64,000 nucleotides of DNA from Simmondsia chinensis (GCA_018398585.1 JAGTTD010000001.1:20787750-20851749); one strand, 5' to 3'. Positions 13,425-24,453 are shown, counted from the stretch's first letter. The notes: a model not told the origin generated them from the sequence alone. Translations and numbers: made by a program.

Positions 13425-14429
13425 GGGTTATTTATATTTTTAGTATCCTAGCGTTTTTGGTAATTATAAAAAGAATCTTGACCTTTTGGAATTATTAAAA
13501 ATGACCCTAAGCTTTTATCGTATTAATAAAAATTACCCTCTCCCGCAACATGAACCCCCAAAAAAATAGAATGACAAAATTACTCCTAAGCAAAATCACG
13601 TTGTTTTGGGTCTGTTTCTTCACACTTACCAAAATGTAGCGCTTATAATTGGTACATTTAAATAAAAAATAAAAATCTACATTTTATAATTGGTGCATTT
13701 AAATAAAAAAAATTTATTTTGGTAAAAGGCCCAGCATCTTCCTTGGAGAGGCTCTGCTTTGCCTCCATTTTTCAGCGAATCTCTACTTCCCTCCATTTTT
13801 AAACCATGCTATGCTTCAATGATGGAATGAAGAAGAAAAAGAATATTATTATATAAAGTAAAATTAAACAAATAAAAAGGAGTTAAAAATATGACACTTG
13901 AAAAAAATATTTTAAACCTACCACAGTAAATCAAGCGTAAAAATGACACTAAAATGTTTTTTTCAAAAAGCTCAAGATAGCCTTCAATGGTGGAATGAAG
14001 AAGGAAGATTACAGAAGATGCAAATATATATTCGAATTTAAAAAAAATAGTAAAACAGTTGAGCATTCAAAGAAAAAATCAAGGTCAATATTAATAGTGG
14101 AATAAAGAAGATGAAGAAGAAGATAAATTTGAATTTTAAAAATATACATATATGTAGGCAGGGGGTGGGTGGGGGAAGGGGGCTTTACTATTGGAAGTGG
14201 GTTGGGTTGTGGGGGTGGGGGGTTTGGGATTTTTTTTTAGGTAATATGTAACATATTTTAAAATAGTCTTGCCACGTCTGCATCGGTGATGGAAAATGAC
14301 GTCAGGTGGCTGAAGAGGGCCCTTTTTATTAGTATGATAAAAACTTAGGTTCCTTTTTGATAATTCAAAAATGTCAGGGTCCTTTTTATAATTACTAAGA
14401 AGGCCGGGATACTACAATGTAACTAACCC
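13425..14429. mobile_element. Long-TIR DNA element, about 1.0 kb, non-autonomous
   Basis: The left end (GGGTTATTTATATTTTTAGT) and the complement of the right end (GGGTTAGTTACATTGTAGTA) align over about 110-120 bp. Shared internal blocks include GGTAATTATAAAAAG-like and CTAAGCTTTTATC-like words. Flanks TAAAAAAAA (13416-13424) and TAAAAAATG (14430-14438) could be a decayed 9-bp Mutator-type duplication. The inside is AT-rich without a transposase. It holds a repeated GGAATGAAGAAG-like motif, a short duplication around TTATAATTGGTACATTTAAA (13644 and 13688) and a G-rich tract. Confidence 0.75.
14159..14224 (+). repeat. G-rich tract with quadruplex potential
   Basis: At least seven runs of three or more G in 66 bases (GGGGGTGGGTGGGGG, then GGGTTGGGTTGTGGGGGTGGGGGG). 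It lies inside the long-TIR element. Quadruplex formation is inferred from the run spacing only. Confidence 0.6.
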
Positions 14430-14759
14430 TAAAAAATGAGAATCATAAATTGCCTTGGAAATAATTATCTCGCTGTAACAGTAGCATTACCCAAAATATA
14501 AAAAATAAAAGTCGAATAAAATCCCGTTGATTTATTTTATTATTATTTGGTGTCTATTGCCAACTTCATTCATTATTATTCTTACTTGTGTATATAATGT
14601 CATATATATATATATGTATAAGTCATTGTAGACAATTAAATTTTGTCTCTTACAAATTTTATTTGAGTCGATAAATTAAATTGAGTTGATTGTATACAAT
14701 TTGACCCCAAAATAAATAATATAATTTAAAATAATAATAAAAATAAAATAATAAAATAC
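14430..14759. other. AT-rich spacer
   Basis: No gene seen. A short (TA)n run lies at about 14600-14614. Nothing else is recognised. Confidence 0.5.
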
Positions 14760-14769
14760 TTAGGTAATA

Positions 14770-15215
14770 CCTATAAAGCCCCTTTAGCTTTATGAGATAC
14801 CTAAGTTGTAAGTCAATATTATTTTAAAATAAAAATTAATTTTTATTAATTAATATAATTTTAGAATGAGATTCTAAAGTAGATTATGTGATAATTTAAG
14901 CGGTAAGATGGTACTATTTTAAATAAAAAATTAATTATTTAATTTTATTAATTAATATAACTTTTAAATTGAGATTCCAAAGTTGATTGTAATATAATCT
15001 AATTTGTAAGAAAGTATTATTTTAAATAAAAATAATCAATTAATTTAATTAGTTAATTTTTAGAATGAGATTTTAAAGTAGATTATGAGATAATCTAAGT
15101 AGTAAGATGGTAAATTAAAAAAATTAATGAATTAATTTTGTTAGTTAATTTAATTTTGGAATGAGATTCTAAATGAGATTATGAGATAATCTAAGTTGTA
15201 AATGCAAGTTAATCA
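14770..15215. repeat. Diverged AT-rich tandem repeat, about 95-105 bp period
   Basis: The phrase GAATGAGATTCTAAAG...GAGATAATCTAAG...GTAAGATGG recurs at about 14861, 14965, 15060 and 15156, with a weaker first copy near 14790. Intervening DNA is AT-rich (TTAATTAATATAA-like). Copies differ by many substitutions, so this is an old minisatellite-like array. Confidence 0.8.
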
Positions 15216-15800
15216 AAAACCATTAGTTTATAAAAAATCAAGTGGGAGCGAGGTTCAATTATAAAAACCTCACGGTCTCCATTACTGGTCTACCAGTATA
15301 GTAGATCGATAGACTTCCCTGTGGAGGATGTCGGTTTGCAGGTTACAGGGTTAGACTTCTATTAGGATAAACAAAAGTGCTATGAAGCGATGTGACCACG
15401 TTGCCGTGGAGTAGTACATGTATTTGTATGGAGGTTTAGGTAATGGTTTACACTTTACTAGTGTGATACATTAGCCTCCTTGAGGAGCTCTGTGTTGTTA
15501 TATTAGAGACTAAAGTAAAGTGGTGAGTTAATCATATTTAGTAAACGTTACAAGAAAATATGTTAATTAAGAATAGTTCTCACACAAACTAATATCGTAC
15601 GACCCCACTGCTGGGGAGTAAGGAGTGGTGTGTTTTGGTCATCATTGCATGCATGATAGTACAGTTTAGTGGATACCTAATTTACTGTGTATGCTAAAAT
15701 AAAAGAATAGATATCACTGCATTATACATGACTCTTGTTAGACTTAACTATTACTGCATTATACATGATACATGACTCTTGATAGTACAGTTTAGTGTTT
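15216..15800. other. Unassigned sequence upstream of the copia remnant
   Basis: No domain is recognised. Small duplications are visible: GATAGTACAGTTTAGTG near 15654 and 15781, and ACTGCATTATACATGACTCTTG-like copies near 15716 and 15752. It could be a rearranged copia leader or unrelated flank. No 5' LTR matching the 3' LTR was found here. Confidence 0.4.
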
Positions 15801-15804
15801 TGGA

Positions 15805-16395
15805 ATGGATACAGCTAGTGAACTTCACTCAATTCTAATGCATACTGTACTCACTGGACCAACTTACTTTACTTGTAAAACCAAGTTCGGCTTAGTTATT
15901 ACTAACAAGGGACCTAATGAAAAGAAAGGAAAGGGTAAGGTTGCTAGTGTAGCAACAAAGTACATAAAAAAGCCAGCAACAGGAAAGTGTCTCTTTTGCC
16001 GAAAGAATTGCCAGTGGAAGAGGAACTGCACTAAGTACTTAGCTTCTCTTCTTACAAAGATTGCTAAGCCATCCGGTAAAGATAGGTTGATATCTCAATT
16101 TGTTGAGTTATGCGCTGTTGAGAGTCCACTAGGATCCTGAATGATGGAGAGATAGGTTGATATCTTAACTTACCATGTCTGTAATATGTTACAAGGGCTC
16201 AGGCTAACCAGGAGGCCGAATGATGGAGAGATGTACTTGATGGTTGGAAACGGTGCAAGAGTAGTGGTCTTAGAAGTAGAAGATGTGAGCTTAGTATTTA
16301 GTGGTAGAGTTTTGATGTTAAAGGATTGTTTATTTGTACCTACACTACGCAGGAATTTAATTTTTTTTATCTCATTTGATGGATAATTGTTATTA
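15805..16395 (+). pseudogene. Copia A gag C-terminus and protease-region remnant
   Basis: The first open stretch (111 codons) contains a degenerate zinc knuckle at residues 54-66, CLFCRKNCQWKRNC; the usual Gly-His of CX2CX4HX4C is replaced. After a stop at 16138 the sequence resumes with LQGLRLTRRPNDGEMYLMVG and CLFVPTLRRNLI, the phrase found between the protease and GAG-pre-integrase domains of plant copia polyproteins. The normal protease DTGA motif was not found. Frames change around 16140-16190, so no functional Gag-Pol can be made. Confidence 0.75.
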
Positions 16396-16429
16396 AGATA
16401 ATTTTAGTTGTGAACCTGTTATTACAAGA

Positions 16430-17140
16430 AATAAATTGTTTATTTTCAAAAGTATATGTATAAATGGTTTATTCATGTTGTTTCCTGATCAAAACTTTGA
16501 TATTTGTTTAAATGCATCTAACAAAGGCTCACTTGTTCAATCTCCTAAAAGAAAACACCATGAAAGTGATATTGCCTACATATGGCACCAATGTTTAGGT
16601 CACATTAATTTGAACTAAATCCAAAGATTGGTGAAAGATGGATTGATAGAGGTTTTGGACTTGAAGTCATTATCAGTATGCGAATCTTGTATCGAAGAAA
16701 AGATGACAAAGTATGTTTTTAATAGTAAAGGCAATAGGGTTGGTGACTTGCTTGAGCTAGTTCACATAGATGTGTGCACCAATAAACGCTCCAACAAGAG
16801 GTGGGTATGAGTACTTCATCACATTTACTAATGATTACTCAAGGCATGTTTACCTGAGACATAAGTTGGACTCCTTTGAAAAGTTCAAAGAGTACAAAGC
16901 TGAAGTTAAAAAGCAATTAGGTAAACAAGTAAAGTCACTTCAATCTGGTCAAGGTGGAGAATATCTTTCGGGTGAGTTTCTGGATTTCCTAACTACAAAT
17001 GGGAAGAGATCTCAGCTTTCTGTTTCAGGTGCACCGTAGTAGAATGGTGTTGCAAAGAAAGAATAGAACATTGTTAGAGATGGTAAGGTCCATGATGAGT
17101 CATGTTACTTTACTAGTCTTTTTTTGGGGTTATCCCAAAG
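16430..17140 (+). pseudogene. Copia A GAG-pre-integrase and integrase remnant
   Basis: The GAG-pre-integrase signature WHQCLGHINL is at about 16582-16611, followed by CESCIEEKMTK (16678 on), the zinc-binding part. The integrase core follows in a shifted frame (YEYFITFTNDYSRHVYL from about 16807). The second catalytic region reads LQSGQGGEYLSGEF where families normally have an Asp in an SDRGGEY-like motif, so that Asp appears lost. The third block (SGAP, stop, NGVAK) is also broken near 17037. The element cannot code for an active integrase. Confidence 0.8.
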
Positions 17141-17399
17141 GAATAAGGGTGGTTTTTCTATAGTCCTTCTTATCAAAAGGTTTTTATAAATGTAAATGCA
17201 AAATGTTTATAGGAGAATTTTTGTAGTAGACTACAAAAGCAAAAGCGAAGTAGTGTTAGAGGAGTTAAAAGAAAAATAACACTAATTCTGAACAGCTAGA
17301 CACAACTTGGGCTATAGTAGATGTATTAGATGCACCTACTATTAGGGTTGAGAATGTTCTTAGTACACAAGAGCCTAGGTGTAGTGGGTGGATTGTCAA

Positions 17400-18420
17400 G
17401 GCACCTAACAGGTTCATGATTCATGATGGGAGCCTTAATGGTTCATCGGGACATTGAATCTGATCCTCTCAGCTACAATGAGGCAATTAAAGACAAGGAT
17501 GTTGACTAGTGGGTCTTAGCAATGAAATATGAGATAGGATCTAAGTATTCTAATCAGGTCTGGTATCTTGCAGAGGCGCCTATTTGCATTAAGCCCATTG
17601 GTTATGAATGGATCTATAAGAGGAGAACAGGAATGGACAGGAAGGTAGAGACCTTCCAGTAAAGACTGGCTGCTATGGGTTTTACCCAAAAGGAAGGAAT
17701 CGATTATGATGAGACCTTCTCACAAATAACCATGCTAAAGTCCATAAGGATTCTCCCATCCATTGTAGCTCATTATGAGATTTGGCAAATGGAAGTCAAA
17801 ACGGCCTTTTGAATGGTCATCTTGAAGAAGACATCTATATGGTGCAACTAGACATTTTCATTCGGAAAAATTAAAAGCATATGGTATATAAATTGAAGAA
17901 GTCCATGTATGGACTGAAGCAAGCATCACACTCATCGAATATTAGATTCAATGAAGTGATTAAGTCTTATGGTTTTGAGCAAGTGGTTGATGAACCATGC
18001 GTGTACAAATGACATCAATAGAAAGTAGTGACTTTCTTAGTATTGTCTGTCGACGATATACTTAGGAATGATGTAGGGGTGTCATCCGCTGTAAAGATTT
18101 TGTTGTCAAGTCAATTTGATATGAAGAACTAGAGATTATAAGCTGATCTTTTAAAGTGATGAGCTAGTTCAAGTTGGCTATACTAATTCTGACTTCCAGT
18201 TAAATAAAGATGCTCGACGTTTGACATCTGGGTATGTCTTTACCCTTGAAGGAGGAGCCTTAAAATGGAGGAGTGTCAAGTAGTCTTGTGTAGTTGACTC
18301 CACCATATAGGCTGAGTATGTTACAACTTCAGAACCTACAAAGAGGCATATTTTTTCAGATAGAATAATTAACTTAGTAGACTTTTGTATCAGACACAGA
18401 AGGGATGGATATAAAGTTTG
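17400..18420 (+). pseudogene. Copia A reverse transcriptase and RNase H remnant
   Basis: Recognisable pieces in order: NEAIKDKDVD (17480 on), YEWIYKRRTGMDRKVETFQ and AAMGFTQKEGIDYDETFSQ (17610-17720), then IWQMEVKTAF (17780-17810), all standard copia RT landmarks. The catalytic box reads SVDDIL near 18048 in place of YVDD. RNase H landmarks DARRLTSGYVFTLEGGALKW (18212-18271) and SCVVDST (18283 on) follow. Multiple stops and frame changes lie between, so this is fossil sequence. Confidence 0.85.
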
Positions 18421-18433
18421 TAATAAATTGGAT

Positions 18434-18451
18434 TTAGGACAAGTGGGAGAT
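18434..18451 (+). other. Copia A polypurine tract
   Basis: AGGACAAGTGGGAGA immediately precedes the LTR start TGTTAGG. This purine-rich GTGGGAG-type tract primes plus-strand synthesis in copia elements. Confidence 0.75.
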
Positions 18452-19817
18452 TGTTAGGAAAGGTGTCCTGAAATCCAACTTTACCCTCCAAATGTTATTT
18501 TATTAAAGAATAAAATTGAAGTGCCGGTCATTTTCTTGACAGATTTGTGTAAGTAAGCATATATACTGCTTGTGTTTTCTTTTGGGTAACGTCCATGAGA
18601 TGGGTGCAGTCCTCATACGACAATTTACATGTTTGTTCTAAGTGGTTTATGAGATTAACCCATAGATAGACTTGAAACAATTGGTATGGATTGTTGTTTC
18701 TGAGACTCGTAGTCAAAGACAAGTTTGGGCCACTTGTATGCTAAGATTATAACGTGACACTTTAAGATGACTTGTCTTGGTCATATGCATGGTGATCCAA
18801 ATGTGTTAAGTTGGTATGTTTAATAAGATTGGCACACTGAGTTAAACCATGTGGATTGCTTGTTTTAGACCACTATCAGAGATAACTGATTCATGTTATA
18901 CTGTTTGAACGATGACTCTAAATTCTGAAAGTCTTTCGGACTTGTGCATGGAACATTAGTTACTTTGGTGTACTATAAGTAAAGTCTAAACAAATGACTA
19001 AATTCTAACGTACATTGGGTAGCGGCATGAAGTGTGATAAGGATTAGTTATTCAATATGGAATCTACAATCTCTTATGAGGTACAGATGTCCCCTTAGGT
19101 TACTTGCAAGTAATTGAATAGTTTGGAATCTTTGGCCAAAGTGTTCCAGGTGTTTGACATTTGGAATTTATCCTATGAATATGTTCAAGTATAAATGAAT
19201 TATTCAGTGAAGGGTGAGTCGGTAACTAATGGAGAAGCTATGAGCGGGATAATGGTAGTAGTTATAATTTTTCTTTGTCATGGATATCTGGTGGAGGGGA
19301 TTTTGCCATCAATATAGTCTACTAGATAGATATCAAATAAATGGTTTAAGTCTAAATTGTTGTGGGATTTATTTAGTGGAATCAAGTCCCATTAAATGGT
19401 AATTAAATTTTATCATGAGATGGTAATTAATTTAACCCATTTGGAGCCAAATTTAAATTGTCTCTCAGGTCCCTGCGCAAGCCTCTTTTTTATTGCCATT
19501 GAAAAAATATTAAAAAATTCATGAGATGAATAAATTTAAATTTGCCAAACATTATTTATGAGATGAATAAAAATAAAAATTATAAAATAAAATAATTTTT
19601 TGAAACTAAAATTCATGAGATGAATAAAAAAATCAAAAAATTGCGTAATTCAAGTCGCTATTCGTGTGCTTTGTAATGGACGAACCAGCGCACAACACGG
19701 CCCCTATGGAAATCCATGGCCACTGGAGCAGGTGAATCAAATTACATGTGGCTCGCAATTTGTGGTCAAAGCATGCGATTTGAACTGTTGCGAAACAACA
19801 TGTTTTACCTGTGTTTT
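18452..19817 (+). repeat. Copia A 3' LTR, first part
   Basis: It starts TGTTAGGAAAGGTGTCCTG and aligns along its length with the LTR at 42765. It is interrupted after GTTTT (19813-19817) by element N1. With the second part it gives an LTR of about 1,975 bp, unusually long for copia. Short reading frames here, including those at 19633-19860, are not genes. Confidence 0.9.
19813..19817. other. N1 target-site duplication, left copy
   Basis: GTTTT here and ATTTT at 24449-24453 flank N1 inside the copia A LTR; four of five bases agree. Five bases is the usual LTR-element duplication size. Confidence 0.6.
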
Positions 19818-20284
19818 GGTTATAAACCGAGAATCCGAGGCATGGACTCATGGAGGCTGAGAAGTTGTACTAATGCTGAAATGTTGTTCTGCTGCTGCTG
19901 GGTGCTGCTGGTGAGCTGTTGCTGCACTTACTACTGCTGCTGCATTACTACTGTTGCTGTTAGTTGTTGTGTGGGCGCCAATATTAATAAATTGAATATT
20001 AGTTAGCATTGGTTCTAGATAATTTTAGATATTTCCTAAGTGGTTTAGTCTTTGTGTGGTTAGATTCAATGTCTTAGGCTCATATTATGCAAGTAGTATA
20101 AATAAGGGGTATTGACTTGTAATCCATAACTTTAACAATGAATTGATCTCATTTGGTTGCTTTCTTTATTCTCTCATCTCTTTTCCCATCTTTTCTCATC
20201 TCAATTCTATATTCTTTCTAATCTCATATTCTCACTATCCCAACCAAGGTTAAGGCTCAAGAGCTAATCTTCGAAACCTTAACA
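19818..20284 (+). repeat. N1 5' LTR
   Basis: It begins GGTTATAAACCGAG (canonical TG changed to GG) and ends CCTTAACA. It includes CTG-rich codon-like repeats at 19885-19965, a GGCGCC palindrome at 19974-19979, a TATA box and a pyrimidine-rich (TCTCATCT) stretch near the 3' end. Confidence 0.93.
20097..20104 (+). promoter_or_regulatory. N1 5' LTR TATA box
   Basis: TATAAATA lies 180 bp before the LTR end, followed by AAGGGG. The same box occurs at the same relative place in the other N1 and N2 LTRs (24261, 31581, 33988). It is the likely core promoter that sets the U3/R border. Confidence 0.8.
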
Positions 20285-20286
20285 AT

Positions 20287-20298
20287 TGGTATCAGAGC
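20287..20298 (+). other. N1 primer-binding site (initiator Met tRNA)
   Basis: TGGTATCAGAGC begins two bases after the LTR end. This is the standard plant complement to the 3' end of initiator methionine tRNA. Confidence 0.95.
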
Positions 20299-21174
20299 TA
20301 GGTTTGGCTTCCGAATCAAGCTCGTATCTGAAAAAAATTATAAAATATGATTAATTGTGTTGCAATTAATCAAAAAAAGAAGGTTTGATATTGCATTAAG
20401 TCAGATTTGGATCAGAATTCAAATATGAGAAATTGAAGTAATTTTGGCGCGTATTGCATCAGTTTCTGCATCAGCCTGGGAATATCGCTTGCGATTGGGA
20501 TTAAGGTGATCAATTGCATTGAAGAAGGTTGATTTGATCCACATTATACTTGATCTTCATCCAAAAAACAGAAAATCATCTGAATTGAGGTTTAATCAGG
20601 TTCTGCAATTCAGAAGTGGAAGATTGAGGTAATGCTTTGTGATCTTCAAGTTGAAATTCATTGAGAAATTCGTGTTTGTTGTTGGATGATGTCGAATTTG
20701 TGTTGCTGAGCTTGGAAGTAGTGAGGATTTATCAGAATCTATGGTGATCTCTGAGAATTACGTGTTATTGAGTCGAGATTTTGCTTAGGCCAAAATTTGT
20801 CAGCAGCAGGCGAAATCTGACAGGCGAAGTGAGAGTGTTGAAATCCAAATTCGTTAGTTGAGATCGCTTAAGTGTTGTGTTAAGAACTTGATTTTGGGTT
20901 AGAGTCGAGCCTAATTCAGCAAGTATAAGTCGAATTACTCGACTAAACATTCCTGTCAGAGGTCGTTCGCGGTTCGGGTTTGTCAGTGTTCTGTTCAAAG
21001 TTTATCAGTTAGGGATTACAATCACTGACGATCATAGAACCAACAGCAAATGCTTGTTTGTGCGATCGAAGGAGTACAATTTCATTAAGCTAGTGATTGT
21101 TGACGAGTTGCGAACCAAGTTTTACATTTGTGCGATTTTCGAACTCATTTTCTGCGAACTGAGCTGGTTCAAGT
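20299..21174 (+). other. N1 leader region
   Basis: About 880 bp between the primer site and the first in-frame ATG of the main reading frame. No protein family is seen. Long leaders of this kind commonly hold packaging signals in LTR elements; that role is inference. Confidence 0.5.
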
Positions 21175-22740
21175 TTGAAGTTGTTCATTCTCGATATGGC
21201 TGAGTTGAAAGAGTTGTTGGAGACTGTAATAAAGCAGCATCAAGAATGGATTCAAGCACAGGAAGAATGGAAACAAGAATTTAAGCAGCTAATGGAGGAA
21301 CTGAAATATCCAGTTCAAACGGTAGCTAACATCAGTTGTGATTATGCTAGTGTTCTTGATGCAAATGAGTTTCCGGAGTTAGCTGATAGCGTTAGACAAC
21401 CAAAGTTCAATGTTAAGTAAGGAAAGAAAGTGGAACCTATGGTTGTTGGGGATGAATTCGACCACGACAATGCCGAAATTGATGAAAACAAGCTTGAAGA
21501 ACCTGAGTTTGAACAAGACGACCCTTACAAAGACTCTTTGCTAGAGTTAGAGTACCTTGATGACATGGATTCACAATATGACATGTATCCAGATTTGGAA
21601 TATGATTCACATGTCTGAGGAATGATTAAGGAAGCAAAGAGTAAGTCAAAGAGAAATCATCTAAGTGAAGCATTAAAAGATTGTCGGGGTGAAAAGAAGT
21701 TGACAAAGCAGAAGTTGAAGCGTGGGGTTGTGTTTCAGCCTAGGATGCTTGAAGATCAACAATAACGAACTCAAGTCGCTGATCTTACCGATGTATATGT
21801 TAGTATACAAGGTTCAGATGGTATACAATGAGTTAGTATGCAGAATCAGAACTTGAGGCCTGCTACCGAGCTTATTTTGGATCAAAATTGTAGCAATTTC
21901 AATGCGGAGCGATTACATTCTGTTGGTAAAACAGATGTTACTGTTATGGTACTATCGGATACCGAACAAGGTGTGTTTTTGAGGAGAGTATCGGTATGTT
22001 CAAAGACCCATTCATATGACGAGTTACCTCCTGATCTGGGAGAAGATTTTCAAGTTTATACGAAGCCGAAAAGGGTTGATTCTCTGTTGAAAAGAGTTAA
22101 TCAATCTGCACGAGTACGTTTTAAGGTTCAACAAAGGCGAAGCAAGGTTGTTGAACAAGCAATTGAGTTGTTACAAGTATATAACTGCTGTAACATGCTG
22201 AAACCGATTTCAGATCAGTCCAGAAGCTGTCCAGCAGATGTTTAAACTGATGTGTTGGATGTTGGAAGCTTCCTTGGTCCGAGAAGGACTTATTTACAAG
22301 AGTTTGGAGGAGCTAAGCATTCGTTGCTACTGTGTGATGTTGATGAATGCAACGACATTACAAACATTGGTGGAAAAATGTTAGAGGTCGTGAGTGATTG
22401 CGAAGTTAAAGTCCAAGCTGCTTGTGATGAAAGGAATTATACATGTTACAAGCTAAATGATCTGGATAAACTGGGACTGAATGGACCTGATCTGGGGCAT
22501 AAACCGTGTGTGTTGAGGGTGGTCAGCAGTGGTGTTTCGGAATGGAAAAATCATATGCATAAGCTTCAATACCTTCTCAATGTTTGGATAGAAAAGATTA
22601 ATGCGACACCAAGGATAAATCTAGCTGAAATTGGAGTGTATATCAGCAGCCCAATGGGGAGCAGAACATCTCAGATTTTGAAGGAGTTATCGGCTGAAAT
22701 CTGTCCAAAAGACTTGCATCGGGTTTCCATTACAGAGCTT

Positions 22741-22940
22741 CTGAGTTCTGCAGCAAACCAACAGGTGCATTTGAGAAGCAATCAAGTTTTGGCTGAGTTG
22801 GGTCTGAGATGGTATTATAAATGGATGTTTAAGCAATACAAATGTTGGATTAAATCCAAGATGAAGGGATGGCTACTGCATTGTCACGTATTTGCATTGT
22901 GTTTGGCCACCTTGATCAAGAATTGGGTTTATTCTGCTAA
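22741..22940 (+). repeat. N1 reading-frame internal repeat, copy 1
   Basis: Encodes LSSAANQQVHLRSNQVLAEL then LRWYYKWMFKQYKCWIKSKM (residues 164-204 of the 422-codon segment). It aligns with copy 2 at 23329. Shared landmarks are LSSAA, SNQV, a W-Y pair, MF-QYK-WI and LIK near the end. Confidence 0.8.
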
Positions 22941-23328
22941 GCTTGTAGATCCTGCAGCATTTTTTGTGCAATTGGGAAGCAAACATGGATTTATTGAGCA
23001 TGTCATGAGTTGGGCTAGTACGTGGTTGTGTGAGTTGAAAAAGTTAGAAAACATTGCAGCAGAGCACGATAAATCAGCAAGGCATCAAGTTCTAGTGGCT
23101 AATATGCATTTTCGGCATGCCGATCGGCAAGTTCGACATGATTTATTACCTCATTTGAGTAGAGTTGTGAAGTATCCAAGTGCAAGTTCTTGTGGTAAGC
23201 CTCCTCCTGATCCGGGAAAGGTAGATCATATTTATAACAAGCTGAAATTCAAGGCTGATTGGGAGAAAAGGTTAAACCGAGCTGCTATCTGTCATTACGA
23301 GTTGCATCTGGGTTGCATTGCTGCGTTT

Positions 23329-23517
23329 CTGAGTTCTGCAGCCCAACGTGTGAAGTTGGGAAGTAATCAAGTGTTTGTAGAGTTTGGTCTAAGCTGGTAT
23401 TGTGAAAGGATGTTTGAACAATACAAATTTTGGATAAGATTCAAAATGAAAGAGTTACATCTGCAACTTAATGGGCTTCCAATGTGTTGGGTTGCCTTGA
23501 TCAAGAGTTTGGGCTGT
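23329..23517 (+). repeat. N1 reading-frame internal repeat, copy 2
   Basis: Encodes LSSAAQRVKLGSNQVFVEF then SWYCERMFEQYKFWIRFKMK (residues 360-400 of the 422-codon segment), 588 bp after copy 1 and in the same frame. The pairing suggests a duplicated structural module. Confidence 0.8.
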
Positions 23518-23944
23518 TAAAGCTGCAATGGGAAATGTTTACAAGCCGAATTTGATGCGTGGTTCTCTTGGTTGAGTTTGGAAGGTCTCCTGAGATACTC
23601 AAGGACTTCATATGCAATTTAATTTGGGCAAAGATACACAAAATAGGTAATGAAGCTTACTACATGCATAAACTCAGAATTGTATCTACATTTGTGACAT
23701 TTCAGCAGCGAATCTGGGTTTGAGCCGTGTTTACTGCAACCAGAGAGGTTCGGATTGTGTTGGTGATGTTTGGTTTGATCATAGCAGACCTCCTGAAGAA
23801 CATTATGCATTCAAAACAAAGACATGGCATCACAATAACTGGAAGTGCTTATTGGTAGTCATAGTTGCAGATGTTTAGCAGCTTTCACCACCTCAGACAT
23901 ATTTTCGTTAGCAATAGATGTCTTCATTGTTACAACTCCCTTCT

Positions 23945-23981
23945 ATTCTTGAGGACAAGAATGTTCTTAAGGGGAAGGGAA
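23945..23981 (+). other. N1 polypurine tract and conserved upstream word
   Basis: AAGGGGAAGGGAA (23969-23981) abuts the 3' LTR. Just before it, ATTCTTGAGGACAAGAA (23945-23961) is identical to the complement of 39577-39593 in chromovirus G2, directly linking the two element types. Confidence 0.85.
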
Positions 23982-24448
23982 TGTTATAAATCGAGAATCC
24001 GAGGCATGGACTCATGGAGGCTGAGAAGTTGTACTAATGGTGAAATGTTGTTCTGCTGCTACTGGGTGCTGCTGGTGAGCTGTTGCTGCACTTACTACTG
24101 CTGCTGCATTACTACTACTGCCATTAGTTATTGTGTGGGCGCCAATATTAATAAATTGAATATTAGTTAGCATTGGTTCTAGATAATTTTAGATATTTCC
24201 TAAGTGGTTTAGTCTTTGTGTGGTTAGATTCAATGTCTTAGGCTCATATTATGTAAGTAGTATAAATAAGGGGTATTAGCTTGTAATCCATAACTTTGAC
24301 AATGAATTGATCTCATTTGGTTGCTTTCTCTATTCTCTCATCTCTTTTCCCTTCTTTTCTCATCTCAATTCTATATTCATTCTCATCTCATATTCTCACT
24401 ATCCCAACCAAGGTTAAGGCTCAAGAGCTAATCTTCGAAACCTTAACA
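23982..24448 (+). repeat. N1 3' LTR
   Basis: It begins TGTTATAAATCGAG and ends CCTTAACA, with the same length as the 5' LTR. GGCGCC is at 24138-24143 and TATAAATA at 24261-24268. The open frame near 23865-24170 spans the tract and LTR and is not a gene. Confidence 0.93.
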
Positions 24449-24453
24449 ATTTT

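Larger units (their letters stand above)
21175..23520 (+). pseudogene. N1 long reading frame of unknown function
   Basis: One frame runs from 21175 to 23520 (about 780 codons), interrupted only by stops at 21418, 21616, 21763, 21829 and 22243, with no frameshift. The start codon used is the first in-frame ATG; a second (MAEL) lies 21 bases on. The N-terminus is Lys/Glu/Gln-rich and helical (KELLETVIKQHQEW), as in gag N-termini. Next comes an acidic block (21430-21610), then a basic one (KSKSKRNH, KKLTKQKLKR). The last uninterrupted part, 422 codons from 22252, contains a duplicated module. Homologous sequence in N2 shows the frame once continued to about 23720. No zinc knuckle, DSG, FDD or integrase motif is seen. 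I do not recognise the family; a diverged Gag or a captured host gene are both possible. Confidence 0.6.
19818..24448 (+). mobile_element. N1: complete non-autonomous LTR retrotransposon, 4,631 bp
   Basis: Two 467-bp LTRs (19818-20284, 23982-24448) bracket an internal region with an iMet primer site and a polypurine tract. The flanking pentamers GTTTT (19813) and ATTTT (24449) are a probable TSD with one change. I estimate 15-20 differences between the LTRs by eye, so the insertion is not recent. No gag, protease, RT or integrase motif is present. The internal region carries a long, stop-interrupted frame of unknown function. LTR ends, primer site and 3' internal end resemble the chromoviruses in this window, which probably supplied its enzymes. 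Confidence 0.9.

Noticed and set aside
13809..14066. 85-codon Phe/Leu-rich frame
   Set aside because: Falls inside a non-coding TIR element and is explained by AT-rich composition.
19633..20006. Cys-rich small peptides
   Set aside because: They come from CTG-rich DNA of the N1 LTR and the copia LTR, and the same frame recurs in the other LTR copy at 23865-24170.
20287..20298. tRNA gene fragment
   Set aside because: The 12-base word is a primer-binding site next to an LTR; no cloverleaf is present around it.
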